From assembly GCA_003996215.1 (NCBI GenBank), contig QJPP01007528.1, positions 456,501 to 520,500 on the forward strand: 64,000 bases of DNA, read 5' to 3'. Within the stretch, counting starts at the first letter, position 1, and each line of letters begins with the position of its first letter. The notes below the pieces were generated by a model, which saw nothing but the letters and a program-made list of their open reading frames with translations, was not told where the DNA came from and searched no databases. The stretch is from Jaltomata sinuosa (lineage: Eukaryota; Streptophyta; Magnoliopsida; Solanales; Solanaceae). Both the position numbers and the translations under genes were made by a program. Positions 23,340 through 35,345 of this stretch are shown one piece after another.

Positions 23340-24213
23340 AAGTACATCAATAGTTACCGTTTGCAGAATATGAAATCACAAATGGGCGTGACATATATGT
23401 ACTAAACATGCTTATTCCTAAAACATGAGTTTAACAGACGGTCAGGACATAAAAACGAAATTTTACTTTTCAAAATATAAACTAAAAGGTTCTGAATTTC
23501 AAAGATGACATTTGATGGCCCCTCAAAATAAGCTTCATTACCCTGCATATGCAAAGATAAAAAGTAGAAGTCATCATCTTAATTTCAAGGAGGTAAGATT
23601 TAACAAAGATGAGAGAATCGAAGAACTGTTTAGAGGGATTTAAAACTTACTGTGCTTGCTATGGACGTAGACCTTAAGGAAATTATTTCCCATGTCCTCT
23701 TGTTCTTGTTCAATCTCTCTTGCAAGGCGTTCTAGATTTGGGAAGTTATCACTGCTTAATATTTAGGCTGTTCAGTAACAACAACTTCAACTTAGATTCC
23801 TCAGCGGTAGTGCTGCAATCGTGTAACTCAATTGATTCCAAAGTACAAATTTCCCCAAAATCTGTTGGAATTTCTAACAGGTCCTTGCATTCCTTCAGGA
23901 TAAGGCGTTTTAGATTTGGGAAGTTATCACTGCTAGCTTGCAAACGTGTAAGATTTAGGCTTCACAGTAGCAACAACTTCAAGCTTCTAAACTTGCCTTT
24001 ATCACTCAATCTCCATTCACCATACCAGGCTCGACAACGTTTAAATTTGAGCTCTTCAAGATGTGGCAACATGATAACAGTTGATGATATGTCTTCCCAA
24101 TAAAAATTACTACACCAAGTTAAAGACAACCTCCTAAGTGATGTTGCAAAAACAAAACTCTTGATGGGGTCTTGTAAAGAATGTAATCCATAAAACTTGA
24201 ATGCACCAGACAT
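23340..24213 (-). pseudogene. NLR gene fragment (last LRRs and 3' region)
   Basis: Nearly identical to 55515-56338 of NLR pseudogene 1, including its 3' intron and downstream DNA. Encodes the last LRRs (KFYGLHSLQDPIKSFVF, ISSTVIMLPHLEELK) and the C-terminal tail. Broken by an R-to-stop change (TGA at 23962-23964) and by a local partial duplication and rearrangement at about 23725-23880. It stops abruptly at 24213. No NB-ARC domain. The copied block ignores exon borders, so it is a DNA duplication, not a retrocopy. Confidence 0.88.
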
Positions 24214-24432
24214 CTAATTGAGATTTTGACAATTCTTTGAGCTATTATTTGGATGTTATTCTTTTGGCTATAAAGAAGATATTGTATTACTTAATGTTCC
24301 TGGAGTATGAATGTTAATTTATATAAAGTGTAATTGAATAGTTAGGTTGGAATTTCCCTTTTTTATTTCATGGATTAAGGTGTGAAATATTAAGGTTTAG
24401 CTTTAAACTTGAAAGTTAGGAATATTGAGACT

Positions 24433-25605
24433 TGACCTTGGCTAGCATAATTGATATCATTAATCAATATTTTTGCATAGATTGAGGCCACTGAAGGTTG
24501 TTTGGTTGGTGTTCTACGCATTTCAAGGTTGGGGAACTTGTCATTAGCAAGGTAAGTGAGACTTTAAGCTTTGAATGCTTGCTTTTCAAATTAGTTTTGA
24601 AAATATGTTTTGTCTGCTCAGTCCATGTGTTGGGACGAGCGTGTGCTTAGCAGAATCGGTGATCCTTGAGGATAGCCGAATATATTTTATTCTCAAGTAC
24701 ACTAAGGTCCTTTGCGAATTGTTTGTGATATGATAAAATTGTGTATGAAGAGGTAGGGGCATTAAAGTGTATGCTTTCTGATTTCCCTGAGGCATTGTGT
24801 ATACTTCCCTGTGCATTGTGTATGCTTTCTTAATTGATATGGGGCATTGTGTATGCTTCTCCGAGTATTGTGTATGCTCTTCGATATATTTAGCGCATTG
24901 CGTATGTTGCCGAGAACCTGTGGTGTTGATTATTTACTTTAATTGTCATTTATGATAAGTCATTAGTGTAAATTGTGTTGAGATATATAGTTCTTGGTCA
25001 ATGATTTGTTTGGTACTTATTGAATACTTTATTATGGTATAATTCCTATATTTTTGTGCTCGTGGTGTGTTTGTATTTTCTAACACTTGTTCCAGGAGTA
25101 TTTAAAGTGGTGAGTCAAGGATCTTACTGGGTTATATTTATATATAGCTCACTTCTTACCTGCATGTCTATGCAGATACTGTTGCAGAGGGTGAGACTAG
25201 TGGCTGACGAGTCCGTTCGCATAGATTCTGTTGCTATGGTGAGCCTTTCGCATTGTTCATGGAGGCTATTGTTTCAGCTCTATCTATTTATAGCTTATAT
25301 CTTCTTTTCTTGGGGTTTGCATGTCCGACAGTTAAACTCATGTTACTCTTTTAGATGCTCCATGGTCTTATTGTGGGATTTGGGCTATAGAATTAGTATT
25401 TGGGTGATCTTTGAATCAATAGAGTGATTTATGGATTTCTTTGGACTATTATTCTCTATTTATTGATTAGCGTTGATGCATTTAAACTTTCATATAATTG
25501 TTTTATGTGCTTATATAATTGGGTAAGTGAATTGATATCTAGTTCGCCCGACAAGTGGTGTTAGCGAGTGCCACTCACGTCTAGGAGGTACTTTGGGACG
25601 TGACA
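24433..25605 (+). mobile_element. Gypsy-type LTR, possibly solo
   Basis: The right end CACTCACGTCTAGGAGG ... TTTGGGACGTGACA matches the style of Solanaceae Gypsy LTR ends (compare GGGGCGTGACA at 44047). Possible start TGACCTTGG at 24433 with GACT on both sides (24429-24432, 25606-25609); only four bases match, so the left end is uncertain. No protein. Confidence 0.4.
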
Positions 25606-26480
25606 GACTTGATTGCCAAGCCTATGGTATCCTGAAAGAACATGAAGTACTTCTTTGTGAGAGTGAGTGATGTGAATCATCTTGTCCGAGATGCATGTTA
25701 TAACCTTATCTGTTGAGAGTGTTGCATCTTCTTTCCTGTGAGTGTTCAAATATTGGTGCATGATTTAACTTCGGGTGTCAATAAGTTATCGTACAATGAG
25801 GAGTGTAGTATGCACTCTTGGGAATGGGGGTAATTGATTTTCTTTCTAATACTTGTGCGTCAAGCTTACTGAAATGTATGTTCTGTTTTAATTTGCTCGG
25901 GACGAGCAAAAACTTAAGAGTGGGGGTATTTGATGATTGTAAAATTGTTATGTTTTTTGGGAGTAATTGATGGGTTTGTTGATTGTTATTGGCCATTGTT
26001 TATACAGATATTAGGAAATTCTTTATTGAATATGTTCAGGTAAAGTTAGGCTCAGAGTTAGAGCTAAGGAAAGCAAAAGAATACAAAAAAGACTGAGTCA
26101 TGCCACTGGAAGGCCCACACGGCCGCGCAGAGTGAAGCTGCGACCGCGTAAGGTTGGCAGAAGCTTAGCACTTATTGGCAGACCCGCGCGGTCAGTGCGC
26201 AGTTATCGTGTGGCTGCGCAGCGCTGCAACATAAATTCAAAAGTTGAGGTCTTTTTCAGTATTTTGCATATGACCCCAGACTTTATAAGTTGAAATTTGT
26301 CCCAACAATTAGGGCATCAAACTTTGGAGCAAGAAAAGGAAAAGGAGAGACGAAGAAAAAGAACGGAACACAACTCGAAATCCAAAATGAAAGTTGGGAT
26401 TGAGAGTTCGATTATAATGTCTTCTTTCTTATTATCTCTTTTGGTGAACTTTTTATCTCAAAGAAAATTATGTATATTTT
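25606..26480 (+). mobile_element. Gypsy retrotransposon 3' end: polypurine tract and LTR start
   Basis: Contains TTGCTCGGGACGAGCAAAA followed by AAGAGTGGGGGTATT and then TGATGATTG at 25931, the typical 3' junction of plant Gypsy elements (hairpin-like GCTCG-GGACGAGC, purine tract, LTR). The following LTR part has GC-rich blocks (CGGCCGCGCAGAG, CCCGCGCGGTCAG). The LTR right end was not found. Confidence 0.5.
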
Positions 26481-26629
26481 GATAGTACGCTACATGATTA
26501 TAAAATATAAATATATAATTCAAATTTGAAATTTTAAATTTAAAATGATTAAAATTATATCACACTTTAAAATTGATAACACTACATTACATGATTAGAA
26601 CTCAATTTTTAAATTTAAAATTAAAAAAA

Positions 26630-26860
26630 AGGGTGGTGCCCATGGACCGGCCCCCAAACTTGGCCCATGAAAGGCCCATTTAGTGAACCCGGACCGGACC
26701 GGACCGGATTAACCCGGCTAAATAGTGAGTCACGATCCTGGGCTGGGCTGGATGAGCATTTTGCTCAAAACAGCCTGGACCAGACCGGCCCACACCCGAA
26801 GACCAGCGGGCTACTCCAGTCACGGGCCGGGTTGACCCGACCCGGCCCGTTTGACATGCT
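26630..26860. mobile_element. hAT-like terminal fragment, GGCCCG-rich
   Basis: GC-rich island in AT-rich DNA with repeated GGACCGGACCGGACC, AACCCGG, CGGGCCGGGTTGACCC and GGCCCGTTTGACA motifs, typical of sub-terminal repeats of plant hAT elements. It may be the partner end of 20641-21690, but this is a guess. Confidence 0.35.
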
Positions 26861-27189
26861 TAAATGGAGTAGACTTTTTATAGGTAATTTGGAGTGAAAC
26901 TATATGTGATCATTAACTAAATGTGAACTTCTTATTCAATAGCTGAATTTTTTCATAGTTTATTCTAGATGTGGATTGTTTCATTTTAACTTTCTATTCG
27001 TAAGAAGGGTTGTTTTTACGCTTTAATTTACATGTGTTCGGGGTGAACTTTATTGCTTATTTCTCTTAAGTATTCGGAAGAAGCTTGTTGATTTAGTGTG
27101 AGAATCGTTCAAGGAAAATAGCAAAGAGTTATGCTTTCATTTCTTTGTTGAGATTGAAATCAAGTTAAAAGGTTAGGTATAATGCACGC

Positions 27190-27660
27190 AGGCTAAGTCA
27201 AGAAAAGGACTTCCTTACCTTTCATTCATAGTAGTCTTAATGACTAGTAGTTTGAAGCCTTAAGAAAGCGGTTTTTTTTCGGCACTCGCTTCCTTCGTCT
27301 TAAGTAAAGTTCAGTTTACTTTTTTGATTCGGAACTCTTAGTCGAGCTGATGGCGAGATCGATTTTTTGTTCGAGGTTCAAGAGGACAAGGAGCAATTGT
27401 GAGGAATAGTCATTCTAGAACAATCATTTGGTTTGGTTCATTCTTTGACTGCTCTGCTCCCCCCAAAAAAAAGAGAGACTGAATTTCTTCCACCTTCCCT
27501 GTACGAGTAGTGAAGAAGTATAGATTTAGTTGGTTGTTGACCAACGGAAAGCATGGGAGAAAAAAAGAATTTACGCAATTTCTTTTCTAAGAAAGAGATC
27601 ATAGTGATTGATGGCTCTTTCAATCCGGCGAAATGGAATTGGGCGCAATTTGGGTCAGAT
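27190..27660 (-). other. Nuclear insertion of mitochondrial DNA (NUMT)
   Basis: Composition and texture change sharply from the AT-rich surroundings. On the minus strand it contains the region just before cox2 and the first 14 codons of cox2 (27386-27427), then switches to other, also mitochondrial-looking sequence (GAAAGCGG, CGGCACTCGCTTCC). Outer limits are estimated from base composition only. Two mitochondrial segments may be joined at 27385/27386, either by mitochondrial recombination or on insertion. Confidence 0.55.
27386..27427 (-). pseudogene. cox2: Mitochondrial cox2, first 14 codons
   Basis: The minus strand encodes MIVLE, stop, LFLTIAPC, matching the start of plant mitochondrial cytochrome c oxidase subunit 2 (MIVLEW LFLTIAPCDAAEP as known for the family). 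The sixth codon is TGA in place of TGG. It is cut directly after the Cys codon. The preceding bases (AGTCAAAGAATGAACCAAACCAA) look like the cox2 leader. A non-functional nuclear copy. Confidence 0.65.
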
Positions 27661-29180
27661 TAATAAGCTTACGACTGTGGCACTATAGAGGCTAACCTTC
27701 ATGGTCCTTACACTATTGTCTTAAGGAAGAATAGATTATTTGAAGAAAAATCTCATTTTTCTAGGGCATAATAAGTAACGGTTGAATTCGTAAGAATTAA
27801 TTCTAACTTAGGTTTGAAGGAGGAGTGAGAAGGAATATTTCAGTCATCAAAAACATATATGTGGATCACCAATTTCCCTTGTTTCTCCATTTGCAAAAAA
27901 CGTTTGTAACTCGTGTTGCATAGATTCCTTTAATTTTCTGTTTCTAAACTTGTGGTTTCACCACACCAATTATCAAGTTTGATTCCCTGAAAAGTACAGA
28001 GCAAGATTATATTGACACATTACTCTAACCAATCCATGTGGAGACAATTTAAACTATACTACCTATGACTAGCGAAGTGCTTAATTTACATTGTATTTTG
28101 TGCTCGTCACATAGACCCCAATTCAGGCATTGCAAAATTAAATCAACATAACAATTATCAAGTCCATACTTCGCCCAACCCAATAACATATTTTATACAA
28201 TAAGTTCTCACCCAAGCTAAGTCAGAAGAAGAGTAAGTCATAACATATCTCGATGCCGAACCTCAAGTCCACACGATCACACAATGGCTTTCCCCTTTCA
28301 AATGGCCTCAAAACACTCCTGATATATCAAAAACATGTTCTATACGTGAATATGAGTCCATTAATACGCATATCATAATATAAAAGTTTGGGTCAAATTT
28401 GGGGTCAAAAATCAACCCTCAGGATTTGATAATGAAATAGGGAATTTTTTGGAATCATCTTACCCATAACATAAGAAACTCAAATATGAAATTTCATAAA
28501 AAACGAAGCTCAAATCGGACCTCAAATCATCAAAAATCGATTGAAGAACTTTACGATGAAAACCTCCAATCCTTGATTTAAGCCCAAAATCCAAGATAAA
28601 ATAGTGGGGAATCATCATATTAGAGATTAGAAACTTACCCTCTTTGAATAACGAAGAAATCACACCAAAAAATGTCCAAATTCGAGCTCTAGAAGTCCAA
28701 AAATAGTGAGAAAAAAAGTAAAAAATCGCTAAATTATTTATAACTCATATCTCTTCCCCTCTCTTAGAACTTTTACTCTTAAATATTGATATTCATAACT
28801 CCTATGTGTTTCATTTTTATTATTTTTATAATATTTATTTAATGTATAAATTGTTGTACTAAACAAATGTAGTAATAAAGATACAACATAGAAGTTTAAA
28901 AGTCTTTATTAAGAAAATACTATTTGCATAGAAGATCAAGTACTCCTATAAAAGATAGAGGAAAAAAAAATAAAAACAATGTTTGCAACTTAATATTGCA
29001 TATTGAAACAAGATGAAAGAACAAATCATGTCTCGGATGAAAACCAAAATCTATGTTGTCTTTTCTACCACTTACTTAATATAAATGTTTCATACTACTA
29101 TATTAAAATAAAAAATATTAATGTATAAAATTTATTTTTTATATATCTAAAGTAAAAATATATAAATATATTAATTTTCT
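27661..29180. other. Unclassified repeat-like DNA
   Basis: No gene seen. 28330-28740 has the texture of an LTR or its flank (repeated CTCAAAT, AAAATC, GGGGTC), but no ends were found. Confidence 0.3.
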
Positions 29181-29184
29181 TATA

Positions 29185-29212
29185 GCCGCGTGAAGCGCGT
29201 CAGTTTCACTAG
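29185..29212 (+). mobile_element. Helitron 3' terminus
   Basis: A GC-rich hairpin (CGCG, loop TGAAG, CGCG) followed about 10 bases later by CTAG and a T, the standard Helitron end. A possible start of a short non-autonomous copy is CTACTATATTAAAA near 29095, but this is uncertain. Confidence 0.5.
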
Positions 29213-29239
29213 TTAGACAAATAAGATAATAAAGTGAAT

Positions 29240-30650
29240 TCCACTTAGTAAGGGCTTCTTCTACTCTTTATTTCTCTCTCTGTGTGTGTGTGCGCGCGCG
29301 CGCCTCTCCCATTCTTCCTTTCTCTCCTTAGCCCTTCTCTTCTTCTACTTGCTTGTCAGAGTTCAGCGATGAAGATCGCCCCTCTAACTCTCTCTTTCCC
29401 CCTCTCTTGCTCTGTTTGTGTTCTTTTGTGTCTACGAGCAGCAACATGTTTGGTAGAATCAAACCTTTTTCGGCGATGAGTTTTGAGGTGACCTAGTTCC
29501 TCCGATCTACCCTCCTGCGACATCGTCTAGATAGTCCTCGACTACATCCAGGTTCTATCGTTCTTGTTTTGATATTTTATCTAGGCATTTTGTTATTCTT
29601 GCCTAGTTATTTAGCGTTCTTGCTCTATTATTTGATGTTTCTATCAGGTATTTTGAATTAAATTACATTGAATTTGATCTTTATATTAGGTATTTTGAAT
29701 TAAATTGCATTGAATTAATTGTTCAATCTATATTCTACCATTCTTGTTGTGTTATTTTATGGAGATAATTTTGTGATTCTTGCTTTGCTATTTTAGCATT
29801 CCTGATATTCCACTTTCTATCATTATAAGGTATGTTGTATTAATTTGAATTGATTGTTCAATCTGTGTTCAATCATTTTTCCTTGTATCTTATTTAGGTA
29901 CTTTGTCTTTCTTCCTTTGTTATTTTACCTTCTTTGCTTGCCCATTTTGTTGTTGGCTTGTTAGTCTAACTATTTGAATTCTTTTTTGCCTGTCAGTTGT
30001 CTTCTTGCTTAATTTGTTTATATTGGACCTGTGTTAGTGGCTTCGGAGTATGATGGTAGCTTAACGTCGTGTCCTTGATTGGGGGTGGGGGTTGCGGGCG
30101 AGGGTGGAACTCCTAGATTGCAAGTTAGGTCTTGGAACACATGGATATTAATGAGGAAGTCGATTGAGTTAGTGAAAATTGTAAAGAAAAGGAAGATCAA
30201 TGTAGCTTGTGTCCAGGAAACAATCCAGGAAACAATCCAGGAAACCAAATGGGCAGGAACCAAGTCTAGGGATGTAAAGGGTTTTAAGTTGTGGTAAGGA
30301 GCTCAAGAAATAGGAATGGATTAGGAATTTTAATAGACGGTAAACTTAAGAAGCAAATGTTGGAGGTTAGGAGGGCGAACAATAGGATTATGGCCACTAA
30401 GTGCATATGCACCGCAGGCGGGTTTGGACAAGGAGGACAAAAAATGCTTCTGGGTGGAGTTGTTTGAGGTTGTAAGAGGTATACCGCTGATAGAGAAAAT
30501 GTAATAGAAGGAGATTTTAATGGTCACATAGGGACCACTTCAAGAGGTTATGATGGCGTACATGACAGTTTCAATTTTGGAGATAAATATGAAGGAGGAG
30601 TTTAGATTTTAGACTCAAATGCTTTTGAGTTGGTCATATCTTACCTGAAA
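29240..30650 (+). mobile_element. RTE-type LINE, 5' leader and endonuclease part, broken
   Basis: A T-rich leader with repeated TTTTG-TATTCTTGCC-like units is followed from about 30085 by an apurinic-endonuclease reading frame: LQVRSWNTW, ELVKIVKKRKINVACVQET, KWAGTKSRDVKGFKLW, and later EGDFNGHIGTTSRGYDGVH. The frame has several stops and shifts. A 12-base unit is repeated between the QET and KWAG motifs (30214-30249), inserting residues. The copy is cut near 30650 by an LTR-like sequence. A matching 3' part occurs at 34930-35345. Such elements copy themselves through target-primed reverse transcription. Confidence 0.75.
29281..29303. repeat. Compound (TG)n(CG)n microsatellite
   Basis: About six TG then five CG dinucleotides, preceded by a CT run, within the LINE-like leader. 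Confidence 0.85.
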
Positions 30651-31290
30651 TAAACTATTACCAACTGCTTGACTTAGGAACCAGGTTCCTTGGAAATAAT
30701 AATTACGGTAAAGTAACAAACACAAGATTTACCATGGAAAATTTTCTTGCTCAATAGAATAAAAATCACAACCTACAGTGTGTAGAATTTTCAACCAAAT
30801 CCACTAACTTCAAAGAGTGATTTCAGATTATAATTCTATAATCTAAGGGACTACCTCTAGTACCTCAATCAACAGTTGACTCTAACTATTTTACTATACT
30901 CAAAGAAGATGAACTATCTTCTTTTTACAATGCTAACACCCTCAACAACACTATGCACAACTTAGGAAAGATTACAGCTCAACAATCCTGCCTATGACAA
31001 CTTTCACAATAACAACAACCTATTCTACTTGTTCTAGGATATTGTTGCTTCTTTTTTCTTTGTCTTTACTGCTTTTCATCAATGCCTTGAGAGAAGTCTC
31101 AATTCCTTTTTCTGCGTGTGAAAAGATATTGTCTCCTTTCACAGGGTTTACCTTATATAGTGGAGATAAAAGTGGGTGTTGCTCTGCAACCCTAATTATT
31201 TCACATAAGGTTATTCCTTTCCTTGTTGGCCACTACTTCCATAGTTAGAACCCATCTAGGATTCTATTTTCTTTGCCGATATATTGTGCC
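30650..31290 (-). mobile_element. Copia-type LTR remnant, minus orientation
   Basis: ACCATGGAAAATTTTCTTGCTC ... AAAATCACAACCTACAGTG resembles the complement of the end of the Sirevirus-type LTR at 45608-46489 (GTTTTTACCCTTTGTGATCC ... TTTTCCACGTAAAAC). The minus strand has a TATA-like CCACTATATAAGG near 31152-31164. The ends are not resolved. Confidence 0.4.
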
Positions 31291-34200
31291 TAGATCTTTC
31301 CCCTTTATACGCCTGGTACTTTGATTATTCATGTTGGTCTTTGAATTTCATTACCACCATATACACAGGTGAATCTGGTTCTTCCTACAACATTTGTCAT
31401 CCCCCAAATTTGAGAGGCGTAACTGGCACCTTATGCCAAAACTTATCCCCGAACCAACCCTGTTGAACCATTTGCCAATAGCGCATAGCAGCCACATGCA
31501 ATCAAGAAAACAAATAGTATATCTCAGCTTAAAAATAAGCCCTCGGTCAATGAGGCCCCTATCAATAGCTCTATAAAGCAAATAGTTACTCCCAACAGTT
31601 TTTATAAAGCAATAAACAGGTAGCACACAAGTTCTATTTGGGCCGTTGAGGCCACCTTAATATCTAAAAAAGCATAAATATTATGCAATATAAGCTAGGC
31701 CAACATGCTACTGAACTATCAACAATAACAACAAGGCCCAACTGGCCAACAACATAGCTATACAACCCAGCAGACTAGTCTGCAAGCCTCTATGAATACT
31801 GGACTTGGCGGGACAAGGCCCCAGCCTACCCAAAAGATACAAATAGAAAAACAGGCAAACCTCTGAGACATTGGTGATCCCAGGAAGAAAAGGAGTCAAC
31901 CAATTTGCTAAAAACTCGGTTGTGCTACTTAGCAGGTCTGTCTGATTGTTGCTCGGGACTTGCAGGAATGAATGCAGCACCCTGGGGCATTAGGGTGTCA
32001 TTACAAAATAATGTACCGAGTGTGTAAGGCAAAAAAGAGCTGAAACTGAAGCTAATGTCATATATATTATAAGTAATCAGATAGGAGGGTCAAGATAATC
32101 TAAGTGTACTTACCTACTCCTTAATCTATAAATAGATGAGACTGATATCATAAGTACTGGAAATACTAAAGTAGGGAGTCAATGATTAGCCAGAACGTAC
32201 TTACTTGTCCTCAACTTAAGCCTTACAAATCATAACTAACTAAGCAACCCGCTTCTTGAATCAAGCTAACTAATATCATCAAATAATGAGGTACCCGAGG
32301 AAAAAGATCAAAAATCATCATAATATAGCCTAACTTCTCCTAATACAAATCATACAATAATAATCAAACAATAATCTAACTGGCCCCTATAAGCTCGGCA
32401 GGTACAAACAATAATCAATATAGCCCAACCGGCCCCTGTAAGCTCGGCAGGTACAAACAGAAAACAAGACCACCTACCCGGGACCCCATAAGCCCGAGAG
32501 GTGCCAATTCAATTTGTATACCCCTATTGGCAATCCCCTAGCCCCGTAGGCAATCGTTACATCTGGATAGCCCCTTAGGCACTCTACACATAGCCCCAAA
32601 GGAAACTATAAATCTGTATAGCTGCAACTATATATCTAGCCCCTAAGGCATTTCATATCAAGCGCTTAAGGCACATCATATAGCCCCGAAGGCAATTGTA
32701 TATATATATTATATCAGTATAGCCTCGAAGGCAACTCTTTGGCCCGTAGGCCTCAATCTAATCCCCTTGGGATATTGTGGGGCTTGTAGGCCTCAATCTA
32801 TCTCCTTTAGGCAAACATTATAGCCCATGAGTGAACAAGCTTCATTACAGCTCCCTTAGGCAATCAAAATAGCCTTTAGGATCTACTATAACCCCGTAGG
32901 CGATTGAAGTGTCTCATAGGCTTCAACTCCTCTTACTAGCCCCTTAGGCAACATGCATATAGCTCGTAAGGCACTAATGATACCTCTATAGCTAACTATA
33001 ATAGCCCCAAGGGCAACAACAAATAACCGATTGGCCCAAAGACAAGCAATATAGTTATAAGTGACCTATACTAATAATCTCTAAGTCATATCTAAGCTCG
33101 AGGTCGCTATCAATAGAATACAAATCCCCATGATGGACAACTATATCAAGTCAAGCAGCCAACCAATTCAAATAAGGTTACGAGTGATTCGGCTACAACA
33201 ACTAGCTTTATTGTCCATTAAGCTCTAAGGAGAATTGCCGAAAGAAGGGAATAGCCTTAACACACTTTTTCCGTCGACTTCTAGTGGGATAACACCAATC
33301 CAGAATTTCTACGAATGACTTTATGGCGGCATGCTAGACTAGAAGTCTATAGAAGCTATACTAAAACACATTTCCTACGTTATGATCATCATCTACGCCT
33401 CAAATATCATTCTCGACTAGACCCAAGGAACTATATGATAAGAACTTCAACTTAGACAAATCCCTTCACCCAAGGGGCACACATACTAAACCTTAGATTT
33501 TATGCAAGGTAATCACACCAGCACACATAGCCCCAAAGACAATCACACATTGCCCTGTAGGCAAATAATAAAGACACACCCCACCAAAGTGTACATTTTC
33601 TAATTCATAACTAGACACGAAAATTTCATATAGTGACTATGAGTCCTCGACAATGAATTACTATGATAACATAAGATAAAACCCCCAATTTACGATATCT
33701 ACAGGTAGTTCTCCGGACGCACACCATAGAAGGAATACAACAACATACTTATTCAAAAGCTCTACAAATAGCTCTTTAAAAGTATGTTAAATTCAAAACT
33801 TCTAAAATCATAGAGTCATACCAAAAGAGAAAGGAATCGCATTTACATACCTTTTCGTTGATCTCAAAAGCAGCCTATACTACCTTCACTCGTACACATG
33901 TATCAATCACAACAAGCTAAACTCCTATACTTTCTTACTACGGGTTGCCCAAATAATTCTCTCTGTAATACCCGCTTCCCAAAGAATCGTTCTTTCTCCT
34001 ATTTAAATTGTAAATAATATAACATCATCATCAGTGTGGCTTTTCTTTTAAAGCAGAGGAGCATTAATACTAGAACATGAACATGTTCTGTTACAAGATA
34101 TATACGACCCTTGGACACTTATGATAATGTGGGGAAATTAGGAACCATTCGGCACATTGTGGAGCTAGAGCATATGTATTAGAATAAGAACAAAAAACAC

Positions 34201-34928
34201 GTTTGTTTAACTAAAAAAAGATACGTAACAATATTATATCTTCCTTCAAATTTCAACTATAAATTATTTTTATTAACTTTATAGCTTCCGCTATTCTTAG
34301 CACTCACATGGACCTTATCTTATATCTAAGCCCCCGATATTTTATCGATTATAGCCTTTGCTCACATAGAATCTATCCTTATGACTAGAGTTTATCCATT
34401 TCCTTACTTTTCGCTTAGGCACTACCTCCATGCTAACTGAGTATAAGTTTCTGACAAGGGATGACTATTTCACAATAAGGGAGAACAATATAATCTAGAA
34501 ACTCTACGAAAAATTCTTGAAATTAAAGAATCATGCCATGAAAAGAAGGAAATAGCTTTTACATACCTTACGGTCCTTACCACTCTCATCTCCAAACTAC
34601 TACGAACTCCACTCACGCACCTGCTGCAACTAAGATTTCTCAAGCTTGAAACTCCATCTACCCGTTTTCCTCGGAAAAAACTCATAATTTGTTGAAGATA
34701 TATATGTGTACATGTGTATGCATATATATATTGAGAGAGCAAGAAAAGTAACCAATTTAATTATAGACCAAAAAGGGGAAAAAGAACACAAGAGCTTTAG
34801 GATATATATACAGGGAGCTCCTTTCAAGTGACATACGAAGGAACAATGTGTTAATAAAACTCTCATACTTAGGCTCGTAAGTCTCCAACATGGAACGAAG
34901 GACAATTTTAAACACCCGAGGTGTTACA
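31291..34928. mobile_element. Decayed LTR-retrotransposon DNA, probably Gypsy, inside the LINE
   Basis: No coding domain survives. The right end CACCCGAGGTGTTACA (34928) looks like the complement of an LTR start TGTAACACC, and the LINE 3' part resumes directly after it. The sequence near 31990 (GGGGCATTAGGGTGTCATTACAAAATAATGTACCGAG) is LTR-like. The GCCCC-AGGC repeat inside is listed separately. Confidence 0.4.
32380..33060. repeat. Degenerate minisatellite, GCCCC-N-TAGGC units
   Basis: About 20 imperfect units of TAGCCCC(T/G)(T/A)AGGCA spaced irregularly (roughly 20-40 bp) over about 680 bp. Examples are TAGCCCCTTAGGCA, TAGCCCCGAAGGCAA and TAGCCCCAAGGGCAA. Two longer units (CCGGCCCCTGTAAGCTCGGCAGGTACAAACA type) repeat at 32391 and 32429. 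No reading frame. Confidence 0.75.
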
Positions 34929-34929
34929 A

Positions 34930-35345
34930 GAGTGTTGGCCAGTCAAGAATTACATGTTTAAAAGATGAAGGTAGCGGAGAAGAGAATGCTCAGATAGATG
35001 TGTGATCATACTAGGAGAGAAAAGAATTAAGTTATACTAGACAAGATGGGAATGCCGTCCATGGCATACAAGATTATAGAAACAAGGCTGAGATAGTTTA
35101 GACATATGAATAGGAGGTGTGAGGATGACCAGTAAGGAGGTGTGAGGATGTACCAGTAAGGAGGTGTGAGAGGTTGATCGTAGTAGGATTTAGGAGAGGT
35201 ATAGGTAGGCTGAAGAAGAAATATGGGAGGTGATTTTATATGACATGGCAAAACTTCAGCGAACTGAAGACATGACCTTAGATATGAAGGTATGGAGGTC
35301 GAGGATTAGGTAGAAGGTTAGTAGGTAGTTGACTGTTGAGTGTTA
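34930..35345 (+). mobile_element. RTE-type LINE, 3' terminal part
   Basis: Encodes, with frame breaks, the C-terminal end typical of this LINE group: KNYM, KRRECSD-like, then GRGRxKKxWxE and D-MTLDxxVWRSRIR. The block AGTAAGGAGGTGTGAGGATG is tandemly repeated (35113-35170). Same strand as the 5' part at 29240-30650, and probably the same insertion split by later elements. Confidence 0.65.

Noticed and set aside
25020..25427. 135-codon hydrophobic frame, possible membrane protein
   Set aside because: Inside a probable Gypsy LTR; aromatic/Leu-rich text arises from T-rich DNA, and no motif or paralogue supports it.
29282..29479. Cys/Leu-rich frame resembling a secreted peptide
   Set aside because: It begins in a TG/CG microsatellite within the LINE leader and has no counterpart elsewhere in the window.
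30994..31248. 84-codon frame starting with Thr-rich text and a hydrophobic segment
   Set aside because: Lies within an LTR-like sequence transcribed on the other strand; no conserved motif.
32380..33060. CRISPR-like repeat-spacer array
   Set aside because: Units are degenerate, spacing is irregular and the DNA is plant nuclear; it is a minisatellite.
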